Source of the DNA: WHSW01 sp963846165 | Lineage (GTDB): Bacteria; Actinomycetota; Thermoleophilia; Solirubrobacterales; 70-9 | Assembly: GCA_963846165.1 (NCBI GenBank) | Contig: CAWJUU010000005.1 | Span: forward strand, 1,054,001 to 1,118,000 | Reading direction: 5' to 3' | Length of the DNA: 64,000 nt | Part shown: positions 45,803 through 54,026 of the stretch, one piece after another | Layout of the letters: each line of letters begins with the position of its first letter | How positions within the stretch are numbered: the first letter of the stretch is position 1 | The notes under the pieces: model-generated | Told to the model about the DNA's origin: nothing | The model's input: only the letters and a program-made list of their open reading frames with translations | The model's database searches: none | Program-made: the position numbers and the translations under genes

Positions 45803-47328
45803 CCTTCACCGCCCCGGAGATCGACTACGCCGGGATCTCGCCCGTGATCGCGCTCACCGCCGGTCTGGTGATCGTGCTCGTCGGGGGGCTGTTCGGTGGC
45901 CCGCGCACGCAGCGGATCGTCGTCTCGATCCTCGGCCTCGGCACGCTCGCGGCCGCTGCCGGGCTCTTGATCTGGCAGTGGGGCGATCCCAAGGACCTGG
46001 TCGCCGGCGCGCTGCGGCTCGACGATCTCGCGATCGCCGCGAGCCTGATCGCGATCGTCGTGGCGGCGTTCTGCATCCCGCTCTCGTGGCGCGAGCAGGC
46101 CTTCGACCGGCCGCTCGGGCCGAGCGGGCACGGCGAGTTCCAGGCCCTGCTGATCTGCTCGGTGCTCGGGATGACGCTGATCGCCCAGGCGCAGAACCTG
46201 ATCGCCTTCTTCGTCGCTCTCGAGCTGCTCTCGATCCCGCTCTACGTGCTCTGTGGATCGGCGTTGCGGCGCGAGGCGTCGCTCGAGTCCGGGCTCAAGT
46301 ACCTGATCATCGGCTCGCTCGGCTCGGCGACGCTCCTCTACGGCCTCGCCTTCGTCTATGGCGCCACCGGCTCGACCGACTTCGACGGCATCCGCGCCGC
46401 CGTCGGCGGCTCGGTGATCGACGACCCGCTGCTGCTGATCGGGATCGCGCTCGCGGCCACCGGGCTCGCGTTCAAGCTCTCGGTCGCGCCCTTCCACCAG
46501 TGGACGCCCGACGTCTACCAGGGCGCGCCGACCCCGGTGACCGCGTTCATGGCGGTGGCGACCAAGGCGGCGGTCTTCTGCGTGCTCGTGCGCTTCTTCG
46601 ACGTCGCGCTCGGACCGGCGGTCGACGACTGGCAGCCGGCGCTCGCGGCGCTGGCGGCGGTCTCGATCGTGGTCGGCAACGCGGGCGCGCTCGGGCAGAG
46701 CTCGCTCAAGCGGCTGCTCGGCTACTCGAGCGTCGCCCAGGCCGGCTACATGATGGTCGCCGTGGTCGCCGCCAGCGAGGCCGGGGTGAGCGCGCTCGTC
46801 TTCTACCTCGCCGCGTATGCGCTCATGAACCTGCCCGCGTTCGCGGTGATCACGATCCGCGAGCGCGAGACGCCGTTCGGCGACGACATCCGCGCGGTCG
46901 AGGGCCTCGGACGCGAGCGCCCGGCGCTGGCGGCGGCGCTGACCGTCTCGATGCTCTCGCTCGCCGGGCTGCCGGGAACGGCGGGCTTCATCGCCAAGCT
47001 GTTCCTGATCGAAGCAGCGGTCGACGCCGACTACACCTGGCTCGGGGTGATGATCGCGATCGGGACGATGATCTCGCTCGCCTACTACCTGCGAGTCGTC
47101 GCCGCGATCTGGATGCGGCCGGCCGCCGAGCGCCCGCCGGCCGCGGTGCCGGCGATCGCCGGAGGCTCGCAGGAGGCCGACGCCGCCGTCTCGGGCGCGC
47201 GCTGCAAGGTGATCATCGGCCTGATCCTGCTCGCCACCGCGGCGAGCGTCTTCTTCGGCATCATCCCCTCGCCGCTGGTCGACTGGGCCGCGAACGCCGG
47301 CGAGTCGATCGCCTCGGCGTTCGGCTGA
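45799..47328 (+). CDS. nuoN: NADH-quinone oxidoreductase subunit N
   Basis: Third antiporter-like subunit and last gene of the operon. Motifs: FFVALELLSIPLYVLCG, FKLSVAPFHQWTPDVYQGAPTPVTAFMAVATKAAVF and KRLLGYSSVAQAGYMMV, with SLAGLPGTAGFIAKLFL. 509 residues. ATGA overlap with nuoM. No clear terminator after it; the R2 repeat follows within 35 nt. Confidence 0.97.
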   Translation: MTFTAPEIDYAGISPVIALTAGLVIVLVGGLFGGPRTQRIVVSILGLGTLAAAAGLLIWQWGDPKDLVAGALRLDDLAIAASLIAIVVAAFCIPLSWREQAFDRPLGPSGHGEFQALLICSVLGMTLIAQAQNLIAFFVALELLSIPLYVLCGSALRREASLESGLKYLIIGSLGSATLLYGLAFVYGATGSTDFDGIRAAVGGSVIDDPLLLIGIALAATGLAFKLSVAPFHQWTPDVYQGAPTPVTAFMAVATKAAVFCVLVRFFDVALGPAVDDWQPALAALAAVSIVVGNAGALGQSSLKRLLGYSSVAQAGYMMVAVVAASEAGVSALVFYLAAYALMNLPAFAVITIRERETPFGDDIRAVEGLGRERPALAAALTVSMLSLAGLPGTAGFIAKLFLIEAAVDADYTWLGVMIAIGTMISLAYYLRVVAAIWMRPAAERPPAAVPAIAGGSQEADAAVSGARCKVIIGLILLATAASVFFGIIPSPLVDWAANAGESIASAFG

Positions 47329-47362
47329 GCGGCAGGACGGGAGCTGTTCCGCCTGGGCGGGT

Positions 47363-47622
47363 GGCGCTCCGCTCGGGCCGTCGCTGGGTGCGAGGCGGGG
47401 TTCATTTGCAGTGAGGGGAGGTGGGTGCGAGCGCAGGTCGCAAACCCCGACCTCAACCTCGCCTCGGTGTTGAGAGTGGGGTTGGTGTCGATATACAGCA
47501 ACAATCCCGGCTTCGAGCTCGGCGCGGGATTGAGGCCGAGGTTGGCGACTTGTTGCCGGATAGCGGATAGCGGAAGAAGGAAGGCGCCATTTACGGCCGG
47601 GGCCGACCAGCGACCCCGGCGC
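47363..47622 (-). repeat. dispersed repeat R2 (inverted relative to R1)
   Basis: Read on the minus strand, this 260-bp stretch aligns with R1 along most of its length. Shared words include GGGGTTTGCGACCTGCGCTC, CCCGAGCGGA at the tip, CGCTATCCG, AAGTCGCCAA and TCGGCC(C/T)CGGCCGT. The hairpin at 47443-47483 has arms AACCCCACTCTCAAC and GTTGAGGTCGGGGTT (minus strand). Against R1 (CTCGAC/GTCGAG versus CTCAAC/GTTGAG) both sides of one pair have changed together. Only one terminal arm is well preserved. Apart from this, the 312 nt between nuoN and the next gene hold nothing I can name. Confidence 0.65.
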
Positions 47623-47640
47623 TCACAGCGTCCGTAGTCC

Positions 47641-48036
47641 TAGGGGACGTGGACCGTGTTCGGCGACCTGTTCCTCTCGCAGACGATCTTGTCGCCGTTG
47701 CTCTTGGTGATCTTCCTCTTCCTTACCTGGGCGTAGTACCCCGGGGGCGAGGTCGGCCCCGAGGAGAAGATCTCGTACCTGCCGCGGGCGTTGGTCTTAT
47801 CCGAGCTGGCCTTAGCGAAATCACTTCTCAGGGGTCACCGTGCGCCCCTGCTGACAGCCCGCCTTCCTCGCCTTCACCCGGCCCGAGAACGTGTCGTCCG
47901 CTGGGTCCGCGCTGCCGGGGTTGTACTTGAGCGTCACCGAGTTCTCGACCCCGGTCGCTTCCCTCGCCCCGGCAACGACCGCACCAAAGCCGACGATCGC
48001 GACGATCGCCGCGATGAGAACGAAAGGCCTCTTCAT
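47641..48036 (-). CDS. small exported protein, FSG-C-YYA family (one frameshift)
   Basis: A signal peptide (VLIAAIVAIVGFGAVVAGA) leads to VTLKYNPGSADPADDTFSGRVKARKAGCQQGRTV. After an indel in CCCC near 47823 the chain continues DFAKASSDKTNARGRYEIFSS, PPGYYAQVRKRKI and DKIVCERNRSPNTVHVP, stopping at 47641. About 131 residues with two Cys that could pair, basic and beta-rich; possibly a carboxypeptidase-regulatory-like fold. A damaged relative lies at 32044-32327. AAGGAGAG precedes the ATG. The conserved box at 48060-48104 lies 23 nt upstream. Function unknown. Confidence 0.65.
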
Positions 48037-48059
48037 GACTCTCCTTCGTGAGGGTGCCG

Positions 48060-48104
48060 GTGGTCAGCGCGAAGGCTCCGACACGGCGGTTTATGCCTGG
48101 TCTA
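48060..48104 (-). promoter_or_regulatory. 45-bp conserved promoter box, copy A
   Basis: Matches copy B (53814-53858) at 40 of 45 positions, although the flanking sequences differ. The + strand carries two half-sites 11 bp apart, GGTTTATGCCT then GGTCTAGGCCC; a third, weaker GGTCCACGGGC follows at 48122. On the minus strand the box stands directly upstream of the exported-protein gene. Direct repeats with an 11-bp period are the hallmark of SARP-family binding sites, and a SARP-type gene ends 40 nt away. Confidence 0.6.
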
Positions 48105-48144
48105 GGCCCGCATCTACGCCCGGTCCACGGGCGCGGCGCGGGAG

Positions 48145-51100
48145 TCAGCCGGAGGGGCAGACCGGGACGTAATCCTGCTCGGGGACGACCTGCTCCCACT
48201 CCTCAGTGGTGAGGCCGCCGGCAACGGCGCAGGCGTGTTGCACCCAGATGCCGGGATCCACCTCCCAGCGGATCGCGCGCCCGACGTCGGAGACCGCGAA
48301 CAAGCGATCGCCGTCGGGTGTGAAGCGTGCCGTCGCCCAATTCCTCAGGCCGGGCAGCGCCGAACCGACAGGCTGCTGCGACTCGACATCCCAGAGCACG
48401 ACCCTGCCGCCGTTGTTGTGCGAGCTGGCCAGCGAGCGGCCGTCCGGAGAGAAGGCCACCGACAGCGCTTCCCCGCCGCCGGAGACGAGCGGCGCCCCCA
48501 GCCGCCGCCAGCCGTCCGTCGCCCAGAGGTGGACGTTCCCGTCGAGCTGACCGCCGGCGAGCAGGCGGCCGTCCGCGGAGAACGCGACCGAGCGGACCTC
48601 GCCGTCGGAGCGCAACCTGGCGAGCCTCTCGTCGCCGCGGACGTCCCAGATCTCGACCCCGTCGGGCTTGTCCCCGCCGCGGCCCCCGAACGGGATCGCG
48701 AGCTGCGAGCCGTCCGGACTGAAGGCCAGCCCCATCACGAACGGGGTCAGGCGAGGCGGCGGGTCGATCGGCTCGCGTCCCTCAAGATCCCAGATGCGCA
48801 CGCGGCCCCCGGTGCTTGCCGCGGCGAGCAGGCCCCCGTTGCCGAAGGCGAGCGCCTGGACGCTGTGGTCGTTGTTCCTCTTCGGGCCGCGCGGCCCCAG
48901 CAGAAGCGCCCCGACGCGGTCTCCGGACCCCGCGTCCCAGAGGCCGACTCCACCGTTTTGTCCGCCGACCGCGAGCCGGCGCCCGTCCGGCGAGTACTCG
49001 ATCGCGAGCGCCGATCGGCCGGTGAAGGCCGCGAAGCCGCCGGTCCTGCGCAGCGTCTCGGCGTCGATCAGGTCCACCCTGCCGTCGAACCTCGCGGCCG
49101 CGAGCGTGCGTCCGTCGGGGCTGAGCGCAAAGGTGGGCGGGGAGGCTTCGGGCGTGTGGTTGTGGATGTTGGTGCGGAAGGGCCGTCCAAGCCGGCGATC
49201 GCCCGCCACGTCCCAGATGATCGCGCTGCCATCGCCGGCGACCGTGTAGAGGGTGCGCCCGTCGGGGCTGAAGACGTGGTCCCCGAGCGAGGCGGAGCTC
49301 CCCACGAGGGTCTCGGTCGCGGCTCCCTCCTCGACGTCCCACAAGACCACGTCGTCGCCCAATGACGTGGACAGGATGCGCCCATCGGGGCTGATGGCCC
49401 CGATCCGGAGGTCCCTGCTCTCCGGCAGCGTCCGCACCCGCCCGGAGGCGAGGTCGAGCAGGCCAAGGCGCCCCTGAACCGCCTCGAACGCAAGCGTGCG
49501 CCCGTCGGGGCTGATCGTGGCGTCCACGGCGCGCACCGGGTAGCGACGAACGTGGAGGGTCGTTGCGTCGATCGCGTAGATCGCTTCACCTGTGAGCTGG
49601 ATCGCGGGCCCGTCCGCGGCCGAGAACAGCGAGGTCGCAAAGGGCTCCGGGCCGACTGGGACGGTCGGTCCCAGCGACGAGCCGCTGCGGGCGTCGAAGC
49701 GGCGCACGAACACCGGCGCCGAAATCGGGTTATCGCCGGTGGAGTAGCTGACGAGCAGGCTCCGCCCGTTCGGGGCGTAGGCGGCCGTCGCGAAGTACTC
49801 GGGGGCAGTGGGATGGCGGCCGAGGGAGATGTCGTTGCGCACCCGCAGCGTGTCCGCATCGACGATCTCCAGGGAGCCGACCGTCGCCCTGCCGTTTCCG
49901 GTCACCGCGAGCGAGTCGCCCCGCCGATCGAAGCCGAGCGTCCAGACCGGGCCCGGCGCCTGGTGCTCGCCGATCCGCTCCCTCGTCTCGGTGTCGAAGA
50001 GGCTGACGATGCCGTGCCGGGTGCCGATCGCAAGCGTGCCCCCGTCGGGGCTGAGCGCGAGAGAGGTGGGCAGGTTGCGGGCGGGGTCGAGGACACCGAG
50101 CGTCGCCGGGCTGCGCACCAGGGTCGAGAGCAGGACGGAGCGGGTCGCGAGCGAGTCGTCGAGGGCGACGCCCGTGTTGGCGAGCAGCAGCGCCTCGTCG
50201 AGACGCTCCTCCGCCAGCGCCTCGGCGCCGAGCCGCTGGGCGTCGGCGACGGTGGCCGCGTCGCGCGCGCCCTGGCGCTCGGAGATCGCGATCACCCCGG
50301 CGACCACCGCCCCGGCGAGCAGGACGCCGACGCCGGCGAGCAGGGTCCGGAGGCGCCGGTTGGCGCGGCGCTGGCGCTCGGCCTCGCGCTCGCTCGCGGC
50401 TCGGCTTTCGTCGAGGAACTCGCGCTCGAGCTCGTTCAGCTCGGCGTCGTGCTCGGCGGCCCAGTCGAGTGCCGCGGCGAGCCGGGCGCCGCGGTAGAGC
50501 TCCGCTGGATTGCGCTCGGAGTCTCGCCACTCCTGGGAGGCGCCGATCAGGTGCTGGTGAAGCCGGCGACCCTCGGCGTCGGCCTCGAGCCAGCCGCGCA
50601 GGCGTGGCCACTCGCGAAGCAGCGCCTCGTGGGCGACCTCGACCGTGCCCTCGTCGACGGTCAGCAGACGGCTCTCGGTCAGCACCGCCAGCGCCCCGGC
50701 GGCGTCCTCGTCGCGTTCGACCTCGAGCTCGTCGAGCGGGACGCGGCGGCGGACGAAGGTCTCCACCTCCTCGTCGTCACCGGCGAGCCGCAGCAGCATC
50801 GGGCGCGCGCGGCGGCGTTGGGCCTCGCTGAGGCGCTGGTAGGCGTCCTCCGCGAGCCGCGCGACCGCCCCCTGCACCCCGCCGCTGCGCTCGTAGTCCT
50901 CGTAGCGCAGGGTGCGACCACTGCGTCGTTGCCAGAGCTCGACCAGGGCCGCAGAGAGCAGCGGCAGGCCGCCGGGCTCGCCGGCGACGTCGCCGACGAG
51001 CGCCGAGACCAGCCGCGCCTCGACCCGCAGCCCGGACTTGCGCGCCGGCAGCTCGATCGCCCGGCGCAGCTCGTCGCGACGCATCGGCCCGACCAGGACC

Positions 51101-53187
51101 TGGTTCGAGCCGATCATCGTCGACAGCGTCGCGTGCTGGGCGCAGTCGGCGTAGAAGTCGGCACGGAGCGCGATCACGACGATCAGCCGCTCCTCTTCAT
51201 CTCCGGCGCCCTCCACCAGAGCGTCGAGGAAGGCCTCCCGCTCGACCGCGTCACGACAGGCGACGAAGACCTCCTCGAACTGGTCGACGACGAGGACCAA
51301 GCGCTCGCCGGTCGCCAACCAATCGAGCGCAGCCGTGATCGTCGGATCCCGGTCGCCCCCGGCATCGGCCTCGGGCACCGTCCGCGCCAACGTGCGCGAG
51401 AGCTCCGCCAGCGGCCGCTCGCCCGGCCGCATCACCGCCTGCCGCCAGCCGTCGGATTCCGGCACTACCCCGCTTGCCAGCGCCGGCAAGAGCCCGGCCC
51501 GGACCGCCGAGGACTTGCCGCTCCCGGACGGCCCGACGACCGCCAGCAGCGTCGAGCCGACGAGCCGGGCCACGAGCTCGGCGACGAGCCTTTCACGGCC
51601 GAAGAAGTACTCGGCGTGGGCGGCGTCGAAGGGCGCCAAGCCGCGGAACGGACAGACCGCAGCTTCCGAGGGGTTCGGGGGCTCCTCGGCGGCGTACAGG
51701 CGGATCCGCTCCCCGGCAGCCTGCAGATCGACGACGTTGCCCGCGAGATCGGCCTCCGCGGCCCGCAGCCCGGTGCGCTCGTCGGCCGCTTGGTCGGCGG
51801 AGGTGCCGAGACGGCCCGCCACCTCCGCCCGCGCCCACTCGCCGGCCTCCCGGTGAACCCGAAGCGGAACGCCCTCGCTCGCCGCGACCAGCGTTTGCAA
51901 GGGCATCTGGGCGCCCTCGGCGGGTGCATAGAGCTCGGCGATCTCCGCCACCGCCTGATCCGGAAGGCGGTCGAGTCGCAACCGCTCGGCGGCACCAGAC
52001 TCGAGCAGGGCGGCGAACGTGGGCGGGCCCTGCTCGTCGCGATGCAGGACGCAGATCAAACGCGAGTGTCCGTCGCGAGCGAGCCCGGCGGCGGCCCTGA
52101 GCACCGCCGGCGGCGCGTCGTCGGCGTAGTCGAGCACCAGCAGCACGGGTCGCTCGCTCTTCTCGGCCCTGCCGACGGTCGCCATCGCGGCATCGGGGAC
52201 GTCGCCGCCTCCGGCGCAGAGGACGACGCCGTCAGCATCCTGGACCTCGGTCGCAAGCTCGGCGACGAGCCGCGTCTTGCCGATCCCGGCCGGCCCGACG
52301 ACGAGGACGATCACGACACCACCGCCGGCCGCCTGCTCCCAGCGCTCACGCAGCCAGCCCAGCTCGCGCTCGCGCCCGGCGAGCAGCGGCGAGCCGCCCT
52401 CGAGCTGGGCGGGCAGCTCCTGCGTCAGGGGCGGCGCGTCGAGGCGTGGGTCCTGATCGAGGATCGCGGCTTGCAGGTCCTGAAGCTCGCGCCCCGGTTC
52501 GGAACCGATCTCCTCGATCAACGTCTTGCGCGCGGCGCGGTACGCATCGAGGGCCTCCGACTGTCGGCCGTCGCGATAGAGCGCGAGCATCCGTTGCGCG
52601 TGAAAACGCTCTCGCAAGGGCTCCTCGGCGATCAACGCCTCGAGCTCCGCGGTCACCTCGGCGTGCCGGCCGGCGGCCATGTCGGCGTCGATCGCCAGCT
52701 CGAGCGCCTGCAGATGAAGCTCCTCGAGCCGGCGGATCTCGGCGAGCGCGAACGGCTCATCGGCGACGTCCGACAGCGGCGCACCCCGCCAGAGCTCGAG
52801 CGCGCTGCGAGCCGCCCCGTTCACCTGGCCACCCGCCGGCTGCTCGCGGGCTGCGTCCTCGACCAGGCCCTCGAAGTGCAGGGCGTCGACCGCGCGAGCG
52901 GGCAGCCGCATTTCGTAGCCGTGCCCGCGGGTGAGGATCTCCGCCCCGGCGCGGCTCTCGGCGAGCGTCTTGCGCAGCCGCCAGACGTAGTGCTGGATGT
53001 TCTTGGCGGCACTCGCCGGCGGGTCGCTCCCCCAGAGCCCGTCGATCAGCCGATCGCTACTCAGCGTCGTATTGGCGTGCAGCGCCAGCATCGCGACGAC
53101 GCTGCGCTGCTTGCTTCCTCCCAGGGAGAGGGAGTGTCCGTCGACCAGCGCCTCAACGGAGCCTAGAAGGCGAACCTCGAAAGCCAT
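48145..53187 (-). CDS. giant SARP-type regulator: wHTH-BTAD, two P-loop modules, TM helix, WD40 repeats
   Basis: 1680 residues from MAFEVRLLGSVEALVDG. Residues 1-95: OmpR/SARP winged helix (KNIQHYVWRLRKTL). 100-245: BTAD helical bundle (AGRHAEVTAELEALIAEEPLRE, then LALYRDGRQSEALDAY). First ATPase: Walker A GPAGIGKT at 298-305, Walker B LLVLDYADD near 349. Second, nSTAND1-like: CPFRGLAPFDAAHAEYFFGRE, Walker A GPSGSGKS at 552-559, Walker B VLVVDQFEEVF near 631. Membrane helix at 948-970. The remainder, about 1020-1650, is WD40-type repeats (LAFSPDGxxLA...VxLWD). So the DNA-binding and ATPase parts are cytoplasmic and the propeller probably lies outside. A candidate transmembrane one-protein signal system. 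Start at 53187 fits the SARP fold; upstream in-frame codons do not. Confidence 0.87.
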   Translation of the reverse strand: MAFEVRLLGSVEALVDGHSLSLGGSKQRSVVAMLALHANTTLSSDRLIDGLWGSDPPASAAKNIQHYVWRLRKTLAESRAGAEILTRGHGYEMRLPARAVDALHFEGLVEDAAREQPAGGQVNGAARSALELWRGAPLSDVADEPFALAEIRRLEELHLQALELAIDADMAAGRHAEVTAELEALIAEEPLRERFHAQRMLALYRDGRQSEALDAYRAARKTLIEEIGSEPGRELQDLQAAILDQDPRLDAPPLTQELPAQLEGGSPLLAGRERELGWLRERWEQAAGGGVVIVLVVGPAGIGKTRLVAELATEVQDADGVVLCAGGGDVPDAAMATVGRAEKSERPVLLVLDYADDAPPAVLRAAAGLARDGHSRLICVLHRDEQGPPTFAALLESGAAERLRLDRLPDQAVAEIAELYAPAEGAQMPLQTLVAASEGVPLRVHREAGEWARAEVAGRLGTSADQAADERTGLRAAEADLAGNVVDLQAAGERIRLYAAEEPPNPSEAAVCPFRGLAPFDAAHAEYFFGRERLVAELVARLVGSTLLAVVGPSGSGKSSAVRAGLLPALASGVVPESDGWRQAVMRPGERPLAELSRTLARTVPEADAGGDRDPTITAALDWLATGERLVLVVDQFEEVFVACRDAVEREAFLDALVEGAGDEEERLIVVIALRADFYADCAQHATLSTMIGSNQVLVGPMRRDELRRAIELPARKSGLRVEARLVSALVGDVAGEPGGLPLLSAALVELWQRRSGRTLRYEDYERSGGVQGAVARLAEDAYQRLSEAQRRRARPMLLRLAGDDEEVETFVRRRVPLDELEVERDEDAAGALAVLTESRLLTVDEGTVEVAHEALLREWPRLRGWLEADAEGRRLHQHLIGASQEWRDSERNPAELYRGARLAAALDWAAEHDAELNELEREFLDESRAASEREAERQRRANRRLRTLLAGVGVLLAGAVVAGVIAISERQGARDAATVADAQRLGAEALAEERLDEALLLANTGVALDDSLATRSVLLSTLVRSPATLGVLDPARNLPTSLALSPDGGTLAIGTRHGIVSLFDTETRERIGEHQAPGPVWTLGFDRRGDSLAVTGNGRATVGSLEIVDADTLRVRNDISLGRHPTAPEYFATAAYAPNGRSLLVSYSTGDNPISAPVFVRRFDARSGSSLGPTVPVGPEPFATSLFSAADGPAIQLTGEAIYAIDATTLHVRRYPVRAVDATISPDGRTLAFEAVQGRLGLLDLASGRVRTLPESRDLRIGAISPDGRILSTSLGDDVVLWDVEEGAATETLVGSSASLGDHVFSPDGRTLYTVAGDGSAIIWDVAGDRRLGRPFRTNIHNHTPEASPPTFALSPDGRTLAAARFDGRVDLIDAETLRRTGGFAAFTGRSALAIEYSPDGRRLAVGGQNGGVGLWDAGSGDRVGALLLGPRGPKRNNDHSVQALAFGNGGLLAAASTGGRVRIWDLEGREPIDPPPRLTPFVMGLAFSPDGSQLAIPFGGRGGDKPDGVEIWDVRGDERLARLRSDGEVRSVAFSADGRLLAGGQLDGNVHLWATDGWRRLGAPLVSGGGEALSVAFSPDGRSLASSHNNGGRVVLWDVESQQPVGSALPGLRNWATARFTPDGDRLFAVSDVGRAIRWEVDPGIWVQHACAVAGGLTTEEWEQVVPEQDYVPVCPSG

Positions 53188-53264
53188 GCTCGTACCGGCC
53201 GAAGCGACCGTACTCCTGCTCGAGCCCGAGATCAACTCTGCGCTCCTGACGCCGTTCTCGACGC

Positions 53265-53300
53265 GTGATGGGCGCGGAGCAGGGGCTCCGCGCCCATCAC
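53265..53300 (-). terminator. perfect 16-bp hairpin between the small anchored-protein gene and the SARP gene
   Basis: GTGATGGGCGCGGAGC (53265-53280), a 4-nt loop, then GCTCCGCGCCCATCAC (53285-53300). It lies after the stop of the 53332-53748 gene and 78 nt before the SARP start. There is no T-run, so it may be a Rho-type or bidirectional terminator, or an operator for the SARP gene. Confidence 0.6.
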
Positions 53301-53331
53301 TTGACGCCGGCGGGCCAACACCCTCAGCCCG

Positions 53332-53748
53332 TCAGGCCGACGGCGACACCGCGGTGCGCCTACGGCCGGTGAGCAGCGCGGCGGCGCCGAGCGCGGTCAG
53401 GGCCATCGCGGCCCCCGCCCCGATCGCGGCGCTGGCCCAGTCGAATCCGTCGCCCGTGCCGGCCGGCGAGCCGGAGGCGAGCGTGGGCTCGCTGGCGTCC
53501 GATCCGGTGATCGCGGTCACCGACGAGTAGCCGGTGTCGACGTTCGACGATCCGTCCGAGGGATTCGCCTCGCTCGCGGGTGACCCGCCGGTGATCGCGT
53601 TGATGGAGGAGTAACCGCCCGCGGGCTCCTCCGCGCTCGCGGTCGCCGGGATTGCCAGCGCGCAGACGCCGAGGGCGAGCGCAAGGGCGCTACGCCGGCG
53701 CGCCTGCCGCCTCCGCCTGGACATGGTGGTGATGATGTGAGCCCTCAT
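53332..53748 (-). CDS. small exported protein with C-terminal membrane anchor
   Basis: 138 residues. A signal peptide (ALALALGVCALAIPATASA) after an Arg-rich start leads to a Gly/Ser-rich mature part with two copies of GYSS(I/V)(N/T)AITG about 35 residues apart. FDWASAAIGAGAAMALTALGAAALLTGRRR then forms an FDW-led membrane helix ending in Arg residues, a tail type I have seen on many exported proteins of this lineage. AGGAGG stands before the ATG. The copy B promoter box lies 65 nt upstream. It precedes the giant SARP gene on the same strand. Function unknown; it could be a surface ligand or a substrate of the SARP-controlled response. Confidence 0.65.
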   Translation of the reverse strand: MRAHIITTMSRRRRQARRRSALALALGVCALAIPATASAEEPAGGYSSINAITGGSPASEANPSDGSSNVDTGYSSVTAITGSDASEPTLASGSPAGTGDGFDWASAAIGAGAAMALTALGAAALLTGRRRTAVSPSA

Positions 53749-53813
53749 TCCGGGCCTCCTGGTAGTCGTGGCCTCGGACCTTGTCTTCCGATCAGACGAG
53801 GCTCAGGGGCCAG

Positions 53814-53858
53814 TGGTCGGCGCGGAGGCTCCGACACCGCGGTATATGCCCGGTCTAT
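53814..53858 (-). promoter_or_regulatory. 45-bp conserved promoter box, copy B
   Basis: 40 of 45 positions equal copy A at 48060-48104. The + strand has GGTATATGCCC followed 11 bp later by GGTCTATGGAG. On the minus strand it lies upstream of the anchored-protein gene. Homology between A and B ends at the box edges, so only the box is conserved. Confidence 0.6.
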
Positions 53859-53904
53859 GGAGCGCCAGGCGAGACCGCAACAGGGCCAGGCGCGCGCTCC
53901 GCCC

Positions 53905-53990
53905 CGGCAACAACTCTCCTTTCGAGCCCGACGTGGGATCGAACGGCGGGCTTGCGCGCCGGTTCGGGCGTCGCCCCTATTCAGGCGAGC
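53905..53990 (-). repeat. dispersed repeat R3 (partial copy)
   Basis: From 53908 the + strand reads CAACAACTCTCC, then TTTCGAGC, CGACG, GATCGAACGGCGGG and GCGCGCC, which lines up with the reverse complement of R1 at about 28605-28655. Beyond 53962 the match is weak. It lies between the copy B box and the PhoX gene. No terminal arm is present. Confidence 0.55.
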
Positions 53991-54026
53991 TGTGAGCTCT
54001 TCCCCTGGCCGCTCGCGCCCCGACCG

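Noticed and set aside
49552..53166. 1204-codon open frame opposite the SARP gene
   Set aside because: Antisense shadow; Arg/Gly/Leu-biased and without recognisable domains.
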